Part shown: positions 44,429 to 55,997 of the stretch, in pieces
Position numbering within the stretch: the stretch's first letter is position 1
Layout of the letters: every line of letters starts with the position of its first letter
NCBI GenBank assembly: GCA_946894095.1
Contig: OX335645.2
Coordinates: 15,585,001 to 15,649,000 of the forward strand
Reading direction: 5' to 3'
Source of the DNA: Incurvaria masculella
Taxonomy: Eukaryota > Arthropoda > Insecta > Lepidoptera > Incurvariidae
DNA length: 64,000 nt
Made by a program: the position numbers and the translations under genes
Notes under the pieces: model-generated
Seen by the model: only the letters and a program-made list of their open reading frames with translations
Database searches by the model: none
Told to the model about the DNA's origin: nothing

Positions 44429-45004
44429 ACTGATCACATTTTAACCCGAAGTGTATCCTCCGAAATTAAACTTATTGAAAATGGTTTATATTATTTACAA
44501 AATAACTAGAAACCGTGCCGCACAGTACGTATCTGGAAATCTCCAAGGAATACGTGACCGCCGCCCTCGCACTAACTAACGGCTCAGGTTGGCCATAATC
44601 CATTTGAAACAGCGAAAGGCGAACGTGCCATGTCGCCGCGGAACTCCGCAAAGTTTGTCCCGAGCGCTTTCGTGCCTCGCTGTGCCCTCCCGCCTCCAGT
44701 CCGTACTTCTCAGCTCCAATACCCGTATGCTGTAGGCCTATACTTGTGCTTTAACGGAAATATTCCGTTATTCCGCATTTTATTTCAATTATTCAATGCT
44801 TTCCTATCGAGAAAATCGCTTTGACAACCGCTATTAAAGCGGTTTTACTCGACTGGAAGATTCCTCAGCAGGGAATGCCAAGTAAAGGCATTTTCTCCCG
44901 CGGAGTTTGGGTACGTGGAATGCTTAGCCATCCTTCTATGGGTCCGTGTCACAAAGGGTACATTGAGGGTGTGTAAGACTGTCGCTACTGGCGATGCCTA
45001 TCGA

Positions 45005-45214
45005 CCCTAGTCCCAGCTGTCACCTAAATCTTTTTTTTTATACGTCGACGTTGCCGTTTACGCAGATTCTGCGTTTTCATACAAATCAATTTGACTTTGA
45101 CAGCTTGAAGACGTAAAACCACAGAATATCTAGTAAACAGTTATAAGAAGTTTGAGGTTTTCACGTAACTTCAAAGTTCCGTAAACTCCAATTAAGGTGA
45201 CAACTAAGACTAGG
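45005..45214. mobile_element. MITE with CCTAGTC..TGTCACCTAAAT ends
   Basis: CCTAGTCCCAGCTGTCACCT at 45005-45024 is imperfectly inverted at about 45195-45214 (AGGTGACAACTAAGACTAGG). A related arm, AATTTAGGTGACAAATCGGA, is at 45988-46007, with CGTTGCCGTT (about 45050) and AACGGCAACG (about 45852) also inverted over 800 bp. Confidence 0.5.
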
Positions 45215-46579
45215 AGCTCAGAACATCTCCCATTATAAGCTCCCAAGCTAACTGAACTCTTTAAATATCTTCTGGCCTGCTACACGCTTAATATGTGCCT
45301 TTATTTGTGCGCGTTCATTCCTCCAAACGGATAACCGTACCAAGAGCGTTCAATATGCACTTATGAAATATCCATAAATATAATAATTGATTTTCCCTTT
45401 CTTGTGGTTGCCTCATAGCTTATATTCGGCGTGCCACCATATCCTCGCACCGCAAACATTCGCGAGCGGCAACTTTACTGCCGTCGCGTCGGCCGGGGAG
45501 CGTCTCACACTACTTGCACTAATCCATACATCGCAACGAGTTAACTTGTTAAATATTTACACGTAGAACGGCACCGGTGTGTCTTGGGACTCTTAGGGAA
45601 ATCGGTGCAGCGGGTATTTTAGTTCTCGGCTACAATTTACGAACGTTGGCTGGGCGTCCAAGCGAGAGCCTCCGGGCGTGCGGCATGCACCGAACCTCCT
45701 CTGCTACATGAACCCCTAGTGGGACTTCTAGAAGTTCTTCGAAGTTACGTAAAAACGTCAAATCCCATGCAAGTTTTACTACTTATTCTGTGGTTTTAAT
45801 TCTTCAAACCGTAAAAAATACCGTGTTTGTATTAAAATGTGTAGTCGGCGTAACGGCAACGTCAACGTACTTACGGCGACGATAAGTAAGCTGTCCAATT
45901 AAACTCAAACTCGCTTAACGCCCACTGCACGCACACTTCAATTCTCCATACATTTGAAAATGGCAGTCGATCGGTTGGTAAACGCCAATTTAGGTGACAA
46001 ATCGGACTAACGGCTCTGATCTTAGGGGTACTTATCTAGTTTTTTTTTTTAGTTTCAATTAAATACACATTGCGAAAAAGACTCGATTCGTAGTGGAACT
46101 ATTTTATCGCGGCCTGTTGTTCATATGTGGCTACCTCAGGGCTTTTGGTGTTAAATTTCGGTGCCCCATTGAACACAAAGCCAACCTCAGTAATAAAAAA
46201 TATGTTCATGGAACATTTCTGCAGTCATTTACTTCAACACAATATCAGAATCCGCGTATGTGTGCAAGTAAAACGGATTGTTCGAACTAGCATCTGTTCG
46301 GATTAAATCGAAGACATTCTCATGCATTCAGTGATCGGCTCTAGCAATGTGAGATCTTTGTTTTGGCTGCTTGGAAGGAACTTTGTGTTCATACATTTTT
46401 CGTTCTACTAATGAAGCAAGGAAGAGGAATCTTGGTATTTCCTCCAAAATATCCTTTAATCCTTAGGGGGCGTTAAAATCTTAGGACTACATTAGTCTCT
46501 CTGTGATCAATCTCTTGCTGTAGGACGACTTCTGTGAAACATAGTTCTGGCTTTCTCTTACAGAACTTACAAAAGATCA
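45215..46579. other. Intronic; scattered inverted segments, no gene
   Basis: 45420-45700 is GC-richer. Inverted partners of the 45005-45214 element lie at 45786-46010. No conserved exon was found. Confidence 0.4.
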
Positions 46580-46736
46580 GCAGGAATTCCATGCTTAGGA
46601 ATCAGAAATGATTTCGATTCAGAAAAGAATTTATATAGCATTTGTCAAAGCGTTTTTCCTCGCTGAAAACCTTGAATCGTTGAAATTACCTTTCTCGACC
46701 GAAAAGTTTTCTGATTTCTAAGCATAGAATCCCCAG
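46580..46736. mobile_element. Palindromic MITE
   Basis: ATTCCATGCTTAGGAATCAG at the left is inverted as CTGATTTCTAAGCATAGAAT at the right. Small internal inverted pairs are present. It is similar in design to 36219-36391. Confidence 0.6.
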
Positions 46737-46892
46737 AATATATGTCTGCAGCTTTTACCATACATGTCTATAGTTTTGTTTACCGCTAACGTTCACTTTT
46801 ATTATCATATGTAAAACAGGGTAAAGGTCATGCTAGAAATAAAATTTCTCACAGGCTATAGCTATATATGTATATAACTACAGCTCCACCAG

Positions 46893-47166
46893 GAACGAAT
46901 GGAGGACGAACAAATAACGAAACAAATTTACAGACCAGAAGTGAGCGTGCCCGGGCGGCCTAGAAAAACGTACCACGACCAAATCGATGTTGTAATTCTT
47001 ACAGGTCTGGTACGTAACACCCGTAATCGTAGATCATGTATGAAAAGATTTATGTCTGAAGATGAAGTGAAAGAGGTGTACTGTAATCGTACCGTATGTC
47101 GTTCTATAATCTCTGCCTACCCCTCGGGGAAAGCGGCGTGAAGGTATGTATGTATGTATGTATGTC
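46893..47166 (+). pseudogene. RTE-type LINE C-terminus and microsatellite tail
   Basis: The + frame ends MEDEQITKQIYRPEVSVPGR, then PRKTYHDQIDVVIL, VRNTRNRRSCMKRFMSEDEV and SIISAYPSGKAA with TGA at 47139-47141. The RPRKTY.DQI and final SGKAA pattern is the C-terminus of lepidopteran RTE-like reverse transcriptases. An (ATGT)n tail follows directly (47143-47166), as is normal for RTE 3' ends. All catalytic parts upstream are missing, so this is a short 5'-truncated insertion. A more decayed sister is at 5312-5585. Confidence 0.75.
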
Positions 47167-47284
47167 AAGCATTTCCCCAATGTCGTATTTTCTAAATGAA
47201 TTTGTGATTGGGAATATCGATATCGTTATAATACCCACTACATTTTGTGACAACGCTATTTGTCTTGCAATGTATTTTTTAACC

Positions 47285-47430
47285 AATTGGACATAGATGG
47301 ATTATACGACGCCTACTGTCGAGAAAATACCCTGCTATACCACTTGGGATCTTGGTGACATGGCAGGATCTTTCTTATAATGCACGCCTACATTGAACTG
47401 GATGGAGATCGCTTCCACCATCGTTCACCA
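47285..47430 (-). mobile_element. SINE 3' portion, minus strand
   Basis: TTGGACATAGATGGATTATA, ACCACTTGGGATCTTGG, GACATGGCAGGATCTTTCTT and CTACATTGAACTGGATGGAG are colinear with the tail and end of body of 28310-28650. Confidence 0.65.
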
Positions 47431-49461
47431 TGGAAAATCCTTTGGTCGATAATCTCGTGTTGTTTGTTTGCTTGATATGTTAATTTCATAGTTGGCACCA
47501 CGGTGGAGAGAGATAGATTTTGTGGTTGGCACCGCCATCAAAGGAAATATGTTCTAAAGCACTTATTACTGTGACCACCCATTTAAGGCGAATTAAGAAC
47601 AATTTTATCCTGAGCATTGAGTTGGGTTAAATCCCTGTCCACCGTCACGTCACAGCATCCCCAGCTGAAACATTTTTTAAGCGAGCGCGCATCAGAGCAG
47701 AATGTAGGGCGAACCGCCGCCGCCAACGCCCCCGCGACCGCCGCCGCCTCCGCACCCGCCGCTCGAGAGCGGACTCCACGTCCCTCTGTTTGAACAAGAA
47801 CACTCAGCCGGATAACGACCCTGGCCTCAATCTTGTTATCATATGACTTTATGTATGTCCAAGATAATATCGCAACCCAATGTGTGCAAATAACACTCAG
47901 AATCGGATATGCAGAGTTAGGTGTTGCGCTAAGATGACTGTGGAGTAAAGCACAGAATAAGTTAATAAAAAATTGCCTTTTTTTGCCATCTGTACATACA
48001 GAGGATTCCTTATACGGCTTTTGGACAAGATCTGGATATGCTTGGAGGTGACTAAGTTATCATAAAGGCATGCATTTTAATTTGAAGCCAAAACCGTTTA
48101 CCATCGCCGTTACCGCTTAATTTTTTAGCTTTTTATTGGGCGCTTAATGTCTCATTGTAACCGTCTCTCGGAAAGTTACTTTGTTGCCCGTATGTCCGTC
48201 TGTCTGTAAAGCCCCTTTCTCTCAAGATCGCTTGGAGGTATTAAGTAAGTTGAAATACAAGTAAATATCTTGGGCCTATATCGGCTTGTGACTGTAAGAA
48301 TATCAAGTTTCTATTGACACCAGCAATTAGATCAAAACCTAAAGAGTACTTCACGTTGATCTAGAATTACGATATTTGGCAAGCAAGTTTTCATAGCACA
48401 AGTAAACAAAAAATTCTGAAAATCCTATAATTGTCATATGTAATCGTGTTTGACGAACTATCTACATACAAATTTGTACGGAACTCTTGGTAAGGGATTT
48501 TTTTTTTAAATCGTTCATTACTCGTTGAGAGTAATCAACACAGCCTCTTTTTTTTGCATGGGTATTACGAATTCGAAACTTAGATTAGTCGGGATACTTC
48601 ATATTAACAACTCACATAAATGTATTCAGATTTGAATATTCTCACGGGTAAAATTGTACTCACACGTCGTCGCGCCCTCCTAACGTCGTCGTTCCTCACA
48701 CAGCGTGATTTATCGCTATTCATTTCAGCCATGCTAATATCTCTTTGATATATCAGCGGCAGAAAATTCCTAGCAGATACTCCAGATTCCCGCCATTGTC
48801 CGGTGCATAATGAAAATTTAAGTTATGGAGGCTCCAGAGGCTGCAGTGGGGGAGCGAGCTTTCTCTTGAGCGCGCGCGCTCTCATTCCATCCTATCCCTA
48901 TTTAGGGGATGCACTTAGCCTAATATTAGAGACGCCCATAGGGTGCTCATGCTGTTAGTTTAACATACTTCTAATTGCGCTGCTTTGGACAGAATATCCT
49001 GTTGGACAGGCGTGGATAGAATTTTATTTGTAAAGAAATAACAGCACTCATGGATCCGTTACAACATCACATGCCGTCTCGTTAGCACCTAGAAAACTAA
49101 TATTAGTTTATAAGGTCTTATAAAAAAACTTGCCCATAACTTCAGAGTAGATCTGAAATATCTGAAATAGAAATTAAGGTTTTGAATTTAAAAGTTAATA
49201 TTTCCCTGATGATTTTAAACGATTTCCTAGGAAACCATTAACAACATACATAGTTTCAGTTTGATACTAAATCAATCCTACATTTATGGGCAGAGATTTT
49301 GATTCCAACCGTGTGAAAAATTAAGCTGTAACCAAGTATGTACATGTACTCATTCACTCATGCCTCATGGGTTCAAGCTGTGCAAGTTGTTAGGTAATTA
49401 CAGCGAGGATGGAAAGACGGGAGGAGCAATCGATTTCTTATGGCGGCAGCGTAGCCACGAT
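47431..49461. other. Intronic; CCG-rich patch 47705-47770
   Basis: CCG/CCA/CCC-rich patch at 47705-47770. Otherwise there is unremarkable AT-rich sequence. No gene is seen. Confidence 0.45.
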
Positions 49462-49980
49462 AAAGATGGGCCTTCCCACTCTACTCCCCATACAAACGTG
49501 GAAAGAAGTTCGTGCCCATATCTCTTGTCAGAGATACAAAACTATACTCAAAACAACTTTATTTGATCGAACTAGATGTCTATTGACCGTATGCATTGTA
49601 GAACTGTATTTGGTTTCTAAGTTATAAGGTCCGAAAGTTCAAATTTTTCGCGCGTTTTATGCAATAATTTTGGAGGTGGATTACTCAACGGTAAAATGTA
49701 AACATCTTAAAATGATATGTCATCAGACATAGTTTGTTTCACGAAGATTTAAAATCAATATGGGTTTTGTTTAATTTTTCACCACAGCGGTCGTGGTTTA
49801 CTTTTAGCTTTTAATCGTATAAATAATTACAATTTTCGTAAATCTTACCAAATCAAACACTATGCGCATTGTCTGTTTTGTGGACATGTTGCATCCTCCT
49901 CATCACGAAGTCTGTCTCTTTCTTTGAGAGAAAGTCCAAGAGCGCAATAGCACTGTTTTGTACCGTGCCCGCGAATGAGT
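49462..49980 (+). mobile_element. TTAA MITE, copy 4, diverged, ends lost
   Basis: Colinear with 21133-21674: CTCCCCATACAAACGTGGAA, TTGATCGAACTAGATGTC, GTCCGAAAGTTCAAATTTTT, GCACTGTTTTGTACCGTGCC. Terminal repeats and TTAA are no longer recognisable, so this is an older copy. Confidence 0.75.
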
Positions 49981-50041
49981 CCCAAAACCTCTTACTGTAA
50001 TTAGTTCGATTAAGAATTCGGGACGCGCAAGATATAATGTT

Positions 50042-50094
50042 CGTTTCATTTCATTTCATTTCATTTCATTTCATTTATTTAAACTTTTTGGTAG
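50042..50094 (-). mobile_element. LINE 3' end, left half, split by the BEL element
   Basis: A (TTTCA)n run, then TTTATTTAAACTTTTTGGTAG. It continues after the BEL element at 55212. The uninterrupted homologue is 28799-28927. Confidence 0.8.
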
Positions 50095-50236
50095 TGTTGG
50101 GAGAACTAAAAACCACAACGTCGCCTTGACGACGAAAGGAAGAAAAAAACTAACAAGAAAAAGCGATCAAGATCGAAAATACTTTTATGAAAGAAAATAA
50201 ACTAATTCAATACAAAAACCACTGTCTCGTTAAACA
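50095..50236 (+). repeat. 5' LTR of BEL/Pao element
   Basis: TGTTGGGAGAACTAAAAACC to CTGTCTCGTTAAACA, 142 bp. Unusually short for a BEL/Pao LTR. Identical to 55066-55207. Confidence 0.9.
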
Positions 50237-50239
50237 TTA

Positions 50240-50257
50240 TGGTGACCCCGACGTGAT
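50240..50257 (+). other. Primer-binding site, complementary to tRNA-Trp 3' end
   Basis: TGGTGACCCCGACGTGAT begins 3 bases after the 5' LTR. Its complement ends CACGTCGGGGTCACCA, which is the 3' end of insect tRNA-Trp with CCA, as I recall that tRNA. Confidence 0.75.
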
Positions 50258-51297
50258 CAAGATACAAATATTACTAATTCGTTTCTACATTTCTACTGCA
50301 AACGCGGACCACGGGACGGTGGCCTGAAAACTTGAAACCTGAAACCGACGACGCGGCGCGGCTCGGCGATCTGTTCGGCGGCGTTTGGTGGCGTCGACGC
50401 CGGCTCTGGCTGTGGATGGAACTGCTGGGACCTGCTGCATGAAGATATTCAGACGAAGATAACAGAAAGGCAGAAAGGCTGAGTTGTTTTGTTTGCTTAC
50501 AGGGAAGTACACCCAGGTGTTGTTTTTCGTTAGTATTTTAATACCTGATAACGTAAGCATGGTGTGTTCATAATTGCCCCAACATCTGCTAAACAAAGTT
50601 CTCCCATCCACATTCTGCTACTAATCTTTTTATGATCACTCACTTATTGTCCGGTTTGCACTATCTTTCACGTTAAATAACTTAAACTATTTCTATTGGA
50701 GTCAGATTTGCTACTGCTACGATAACTTACTTAATACTATACTTTTTAATTTAATGATCCAATTTACTACAAGACTAATTTGTTACGGAAGTCTAGGTTC
50801 GGTTTGAACCCTAGGTTGCAAAGCCTACTTTTCTCGACATTTACTTTGCAACTTACTTCTCCAATTTCGTAACTACCTAACTAACGTAGTAAAGTCTATT
50901 CTAATGTTCTAATTCTTGCTAATGTTTCCTGAATATTCGTGAAACTTCTAACTAATTACTATAGGTGCCTGCTTGCTACGTCTGACTGTGATTGTTCTTA
51001 ACTAAAAGGGCCTATGGTAACTGATACTATTCTACTTATTTTTGATATGTTCTTTGCTTGAATGACTAACATCTTCAAGTTTCGTTGTGACCACTGCTTC
51101 TCGGTTCCCATTGGAACGCGTTGATAGCTGCTCTACGCTACGACTTGCACGTTGCTGCCTGCGCGTGACCTCTTCGCACGCGAACAGCTTGCTTTGGTAT
51201 TCTCCACTATTTTGCCGTAAGCTAAGGTTTGGTTTACACATTATTTTCTTTTAAACAGTCTGTTCAGTTCTTTTACTACTCGAAGTGTCTGTAAAAA

Positions 51298-53223
51298 ATG
51301 GCGAACGAGTTAAAATGTCTTATTCAACAACGTGGCACTATTAAGGCCAGAATATCAACTTTTGCTAAGTTTGTCAACATAATAAAAGATATTGAAACAA
51401 AAAACTTTGCTAAAGTCACATTGACGGAACTTGAATTGAAACTATCACGATTTAATGATCTTTTTACTCAATTTGACGATTTAAAAGGTAAAATCGAACT
51501 GTTGGAGATTAAACAACTTGATGAAAACGAAATCATTGAAAATTACTTTTGCTCGAATATTGCTTTGGCTCAAAGTATTATTGACGATGTGCTTGCTAGT
51601 TATGTTCCTGTAAAGTCTACGCCAAGTTCATGTTCTAACGGCCATCACGATGATGGTAGCCCAAACTATAATAATAATATAAGGCTTCCAACTATCCAAC
51701 TGCCGTCCTTCGATGGAAACTATAGTAAATGGATGGAATTTAGAGACACTTTTGATTCTTTGATAAACAGTAATGATTCCATTCCGGATATTAATCAGTT
51801 TCACTACCTTCGAGCGTCATTACAGGCAGAAGCGTCTAACGTTATTACATCGATTGAGTTTACTGCTGATAACTACAATTTGGCTTGGAGTTTGCTTGTG
51901 AACCGCTACGATAATAATCGAATACTGATAAATAACCACTTGAAAGCTCTTTTTACTTTTGAAGCGATTAACAAGGAAACATTCAAATCACTTCGCTATA
52001 TGATTGACTACTTTTCAAAAAATCTTCGAGCCTTGAATACTTTAAAGGAGCCGACGTCTCACTGGGACACTCTGGTCATATATTTGATGTCATCTAAACT
52101 AGATGGCGCCACAAGTCGAAAATGGGAAGAACACAGGAGTAACTTTACTTCTTCTCCCAATCTTAATCACTTTTATGAATTCTTGCGCAATCGCGCTGAT
52201 GTTTTGGAAACCTTGCAGTATTGCAAAACCGATGTTAATATACCTGAAAAACATGCCCACTCAGGACATTACGAAAACAAGTTTACAGCCTGTGTTTCTT
52301 CTTCTAACTTGAAAATTACGAACTGCGTTGTACGTTCACAGAATCACTTAGTCTACAAATGTGAAACATTTAATGCAATGACTTTGGAGGCTCGATACAG
52401 TGAAGTATCGAAGCATAAGCTTTGTTTTGTTTGTCTGCGCCCTGGTCATTTCTCTAACAGTTGCAGACACAGTCTTTGTAAATTCTGTAATAAAAGACAT
52501 AATTTACTACTACACAAACACAACCCAGTCATTCCACGTTCATCTGCGAGTATGCCTGTTGCTTCTTCTGCTTCTGTGTCCTTACCTCCTCAAGTAACTG
52601 CTTCTCCTCAGGTATCTACGGTAACTATGTCTACTCCTAGTGCTGGTTCTAGTACTGCTGCTCAGCTTTCTCCTGTGTCACTTTCCGCAGTGATTCCGGG
52701 GCAGGTCCTCTTGTGTACGGCTGAAGTGGAATTGATTGATACTGAAACGAATAAAACTTACCCTGCTAGGGCTCTCCTCGACAATGGATCCCAATCATCC
52801 TTTATAACTGACAAAATGCAAAAGAAATTTAATATTTCCTGTTCTGATTCGAATATAACCATTACTGGTATAAATAACAGAATGACTAATACTACTAGAA
52901 CCTGTTTTGTGAAACTGAAATCTCGGATCAACTCATTCGCAATAAACGTGCCTTGTCTTGTAATACCAGAAATTACTGGTCTGCTACCGTGTGTAGAGGT
53001 AGATCAATCGCTACTTAACATTCCTAATTCGATTGAACTAGCGGACCCAAACTTTTACCGTCCCTCTGAAATTGATATTTTATTAGGAGCGGATGTTTTC
53101 TGGGATATCGTACATCCCACGCAAATTAATCTGGGTAACAATAAACCCACTTTGCAAAAATCTCACTTAGGTTGGCTTATGTCAGGTCCGACTGGTCATA
53201 ATTCGAATTCTACTACTAACTAA
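51298..53223 (+). CDS. BEL/Pao Gag-protease, 641 codons, open
   Basis: The Gag part packages element RNA into particles; the protease part would cut the polyprotein. Visible: an N-terminal charged, probably coiled-coil region (about 1-100); a DUF1759-type Gag domain (about 130-300) beginning LPTIQLPSFDGNYSKWMEF; a CCHC zinc knuckle C376-C379-H384-C389; a Ser/Thr/Pro-rich linker (410-465); and a retropepsin-like DUF1758 domain from about 470 with the catalytic ALLDNGSQSSF (Asp 495), ILLGADVFWDIV and a closing SHLGWLMSGPTG. It stops at TAA 53221, where pol would normally continue in frame. The upstream leader (50258-51297) has no comparable frame. The lack of stops over 641 codons contrasts sharply with the pol region. 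Confidence 0.9.
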   Translation: MANELKCLIQQRGTIKARISTFAKFVNIIKDIETKNFAKVTLTELELKLSRFNDLFTQFDDLKGKIELLEIKQLDENEIIENYFCSNIALAQSIIDDVLASYVPVKSTPSSCSNGHHDDGSPNYNNNIRLPTIQLPSFDGNYSKWMEFRDTFDSLINSNDSIPDINQFHYLRASLQAEASNVITSIEFTADNYNLAWSLLVNRYDNNRILINNHLKALFTFEAINKETFKSLRYMIDYFSKNLRALNTLKEPTSHWDTLVIYLMSSKLDGATSRKWEEHRSNFTSSPNLNHFYEFLRNRADVLETLQYCKTDVNIPEKHAHSGHYENKFTACVSSSNLKITNCVVRSQNHLVYKCETFNAMTLEARYSEVSKHKLCFVCLRPGHFSNSCRHSLCKFCNKRHNLLLHKHNPVIPRSSASMPVASSASVSLPPQVTASPQVSTVTMSTPSAGSSTAAQLSPVSLSAVIPGQVLLCTAEVELIDTETNKTYPARALLDNGSQSSFITDKMQKKFNISCSDSNITITGINNRMTNTTRTCFVKLKSRINSFAINVPCLVIPEITGLLPCVEVDQSLLNIPNSIELADPNFYRPSEIDILLGADVFWDIVHPTQINLGNNKPTLQKSHLGWLMSGPTGHNSNSTTN

Positions 53224-55040
53224 CTAACTTTGGTTGAAAGATCAAAGACACTGTTGCTAACTTCTGGGAACTTAATGATATTCCCACTTGTACTACTTAA
53301 CTAAAGTTTTCCAAATATGAGGAATACTGTGAAAATCATTTCATTAACTATTACTATGCGCTCGGGGAGCGGCAGATTCTTAGTTGAAAATCTTCTTTTT
53401 GCGACGCCCCCGAGGGTGCTCTCCGCGACTCATATAACTTCACCTGCAGCAAATGGTCTAGAGAGACGACGCAAGTGAACCTCTCGAAATGTTATAACTG
53501 AACACTCTCACCCATTGAACGGCTTCATTCCTTATCTTAGTATAAAGTGCCTGTTACAATCTAAGTCTGAATTTTGATGCAAATGAAGCTGTTGCAAACA
53601 CTATATAACATAACTTCTATGTCGATCACCTAAATACTGGTTCTTATTCTAGATCCTTTCTAAAAAATACCCTTAAAGGTGTCATAGAGACTCTCCCTGA
53701 AGGCTGTTTTCCATTGCGAAAACTCCGAACTAATTGTCCTGATATTTTGAAGGCGTTCCTATTACTAAGCTGGCTCAAGACTTTTGTAAGCAATCCTCTG
53801 TGTTAGGATTAAAATGAACACCAGATTCTGATACGTTACACTTTTCAGTTGAAACTAAAGATTATAGTAAAATAACTAAACGATGTATATAGTCACACTC
53901 TTATAAGTTACTTGACGCATTGGGTCTCTTGCCTGCTTGGACGATATTTAAGAAAATGTTATTGCAAAAACTTTGGCTGCACAATCTTAACTGGGAAGAC
54001 GTCTCAGAAGATATTAAGAACTCTTGGCTAAACTTTAAAAGTCTAAGTACCTGGTCAGGTACCAAGTCAAAGTAACCAAACAAAGTACTCTTTGTGAATC
54101 TCCTACTCTAACTATGTAAACTGCAAAGAATATTTGCTTATTTGAAAAGGTTTATGCATAATACTAGGAAAAAATATACTTAAATAAACAATGAACTAAC
54201 CTGCTCTGAATTTAATGAGTGTCTTAAGTTGCTTGCTAAAGCATCACAAAGAGCATCCTGTGCTGCTCACTTGGAAGTTGTCAGTAACTTAATTTATTCT
54301 ATGCCTCCCGATGTAGTAAATCCAACACTATAATTTTGCGATAATTGTGAAAACTGTGTAGACGCGAATAACTGAACTGAACAGACTGCTTAAAACTTCT
54401 AAACAACCAGTCAGCTGATTCGCGTGCTATGAAGGTCTTACTTTTAAGTTTTATCCTGCCTACGCTCCGCATTTCGGCGGTATCTGAGAAGCTGGGGTTA
54501 ACACAGCTAAATCGCATTTAAAACGGATTGCTAGTAACTGCAGCTTAACTTTTGAAGAGTTATACACACTGTTTGCGCAGATTGAGGCTGTTATGAACTC
54601 CCGTCCACTTACTCCAATGTCAGCTGATCCATTAGATTTATTTCCGATCACACCTGAGCACTTTCTTGTGGGTCAACTTTTAACTTCACTACCTGCACCT
54701 GTAACCGAGCGAGTCAGCATCAACCGTTATGAGCTGATTTAACGCTTAAGGCAGCACTTTTGGTCCCTTTGGAAGAAAGACTATCTGGCTACTCTGCAGC
54801 AACGCGTCAAATGGAAACGCCAATCGACAACGCAACGTGCAGATTGACAATCTAATACTAGTCATGGATGACCAACTATCACCCATGAAGTGGCTGTTAG
54901 GCCGAATCTATCATCTCTATTCAGGGACGGATGGAATATGCAGAGTCGTTGACATCCGAATAAAAGGCGGCATCATCAAGAGAGCCGTTTCATGACTTGT
55001 CCCTCGGAAGGAACCATATAATCCCATGAGCTCCTTGGGA
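53224..55040 (+). pseudogene. BEL/Pao pol remnant (RT/RNase H/integrase), many stops
   Basis: Recognisable scraps in order: remains of the RT start near 53230-53400; a segment near 53925-54060 (KKMLLQKLWLHNLNWEDVSE) that corresponds to the BEL region before and around RNase H; integrase-end sequence from about 54440 (YPAYAPHFGGI, then LTFEELYTLFAQIEAVMNSR, then PEHFLVGQLLTSLPAPV and LRQHFWSLWKKDYLATLQQR). Numerous stops and shifts interrupt it, and several parts appear deleted. No complete RT motif set is present, and the YVDD-type box was not found. It cannot support its own transposition. Confidence 0.75.
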
Positions 55041-55051
55041 ATCAAGCTCCC

Positions 55052-55065
55052 AAGGGGGTGGAGGA
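55052..55065 (+). other. Polypurine tract of BEL/Pao element
   Basis: AAGGGGGTGGAGGA immediately before the TG of the 3' LTR; this is the plus-strand primer position. Confidence 0.8.
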
Positions 55066-55207
55066 TGTTGGGAGAACTAAAAACCACAACGTCGCCTTGA
55101 CGACGAAAGGAAGAAAAAAACTAACAAGAAAAAGCGATCAAGATCGAAAATACTTTTATGAAAGAAAATAAACTAATTCAATACAAAAACCACTGTCTCG
55201 TTAAACA
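55066..55207 (+). repeat. 3' LTR of BEL/Pao element
   Basis: 142 bp, identical to the 5' LTR, followed by GTAG, the target duplication. Confidence 0.9.
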
Positions 55208-55211
55208 GTAG

Positions 55212-55302
55212 TCAAACTACACCAAGTTACATCACAAAGATCCGCGGATTCGATCAACCCAGTAAAGAAGAACCCGCAAAGAAACTTCACGGGTTTACAT
55301 AA
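55212..55302 (-). mobile_element. LINE 3' end, right half, split by the BEL element
   Basis: TCAAACTACACCAAGTTACA, GATCCGCGGATTCGATCAAC and AAACTTCACGGGTTTACATA continue the fragment 50042-50094 exactly as in 28799-28927. Confidence 0.8.
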
Positions 55303-55997
55303 CATAACGTTGCACTTATAGAGTCCTGTGAAGCTCTTATGTACGTATTCTTTATATGACTCATTTATTGCTGAAAGTTTGTCCGCAAAAAAAGGAATTG
55401 ATCTCAAGTTTTCGGCTATCACGTAAACGACTGAAGGGCCAAGCGACGTGATAAAATTTTCTTCTAAATAACAGTTGCAAGGTTATCCGGTTAAATCCGG
55501 TGTAATGCGAAGCGCCGAAGCGAGCGAAAAAGCCAACTCTCACTCACAAAAGTGATTCTCAAGGCGGACACAAAAAGTGCCATTGTTGAAGCATTAAATA
55601 TTCAGAACTCCCGAAGCGTCAACTTTTTCTTCCGGGCTCGAGCCGCGGCCAACGAGCGAGGAATGACAGGAGTGACGACTGAAACTCATAACTATAGCGG
55701 TAGTGGAGGCACGCGACAGAAACTCATCATTATGCGCCGCATTGAAATAAGTTATATGCAACTGTTTACTGTTTTAATACAGTTCAAATTCAGTCATGAA
55801 TTGTTAAATATTTCTCATTAGTATTAATGTATTACAGTTAGTATCTATTAATCGCCCAAATCAGTTAATATTAAACAGTTGTTTTAACCGATTTAACGGT
55901 ATCACTTGTTGAAAATGACTCGTGTGATAGATCAGATTATTTTGAAACGGTTATCTTAGCTGATTGAACATTAGGCCTGACAACTGAATATAAGACT
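55303..55997. other. Intronic, nothing recognised
   Basis: No structured repeat; only short chance frames. Confidence 0.5.

Larger units (their letters stand above)
50095..55207 (+). mobile_element. BEL/Pao LTR retrotransposon with identical LTRs and ruined pol
   Basis: 142-bp LTRs (50095-50236, 55066-55207) begin TG, end CA and are identical by eye at all positions. The 4-bp direct repeat GTAG flanks the element (50091-50094, 55208-55211). A primer-binding site and a polypurine tract are in the expected places. The internal part (4.8 kb) has an intact gag-protease frame, but the pol region is interrupted by many stops. The class is set by the DUF1759-type gag, CCHC knuckle, protease with DNGS, and BEL-like pol remnants. 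The element sits inside an older LINE 3' end. Confidence 0.9.
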
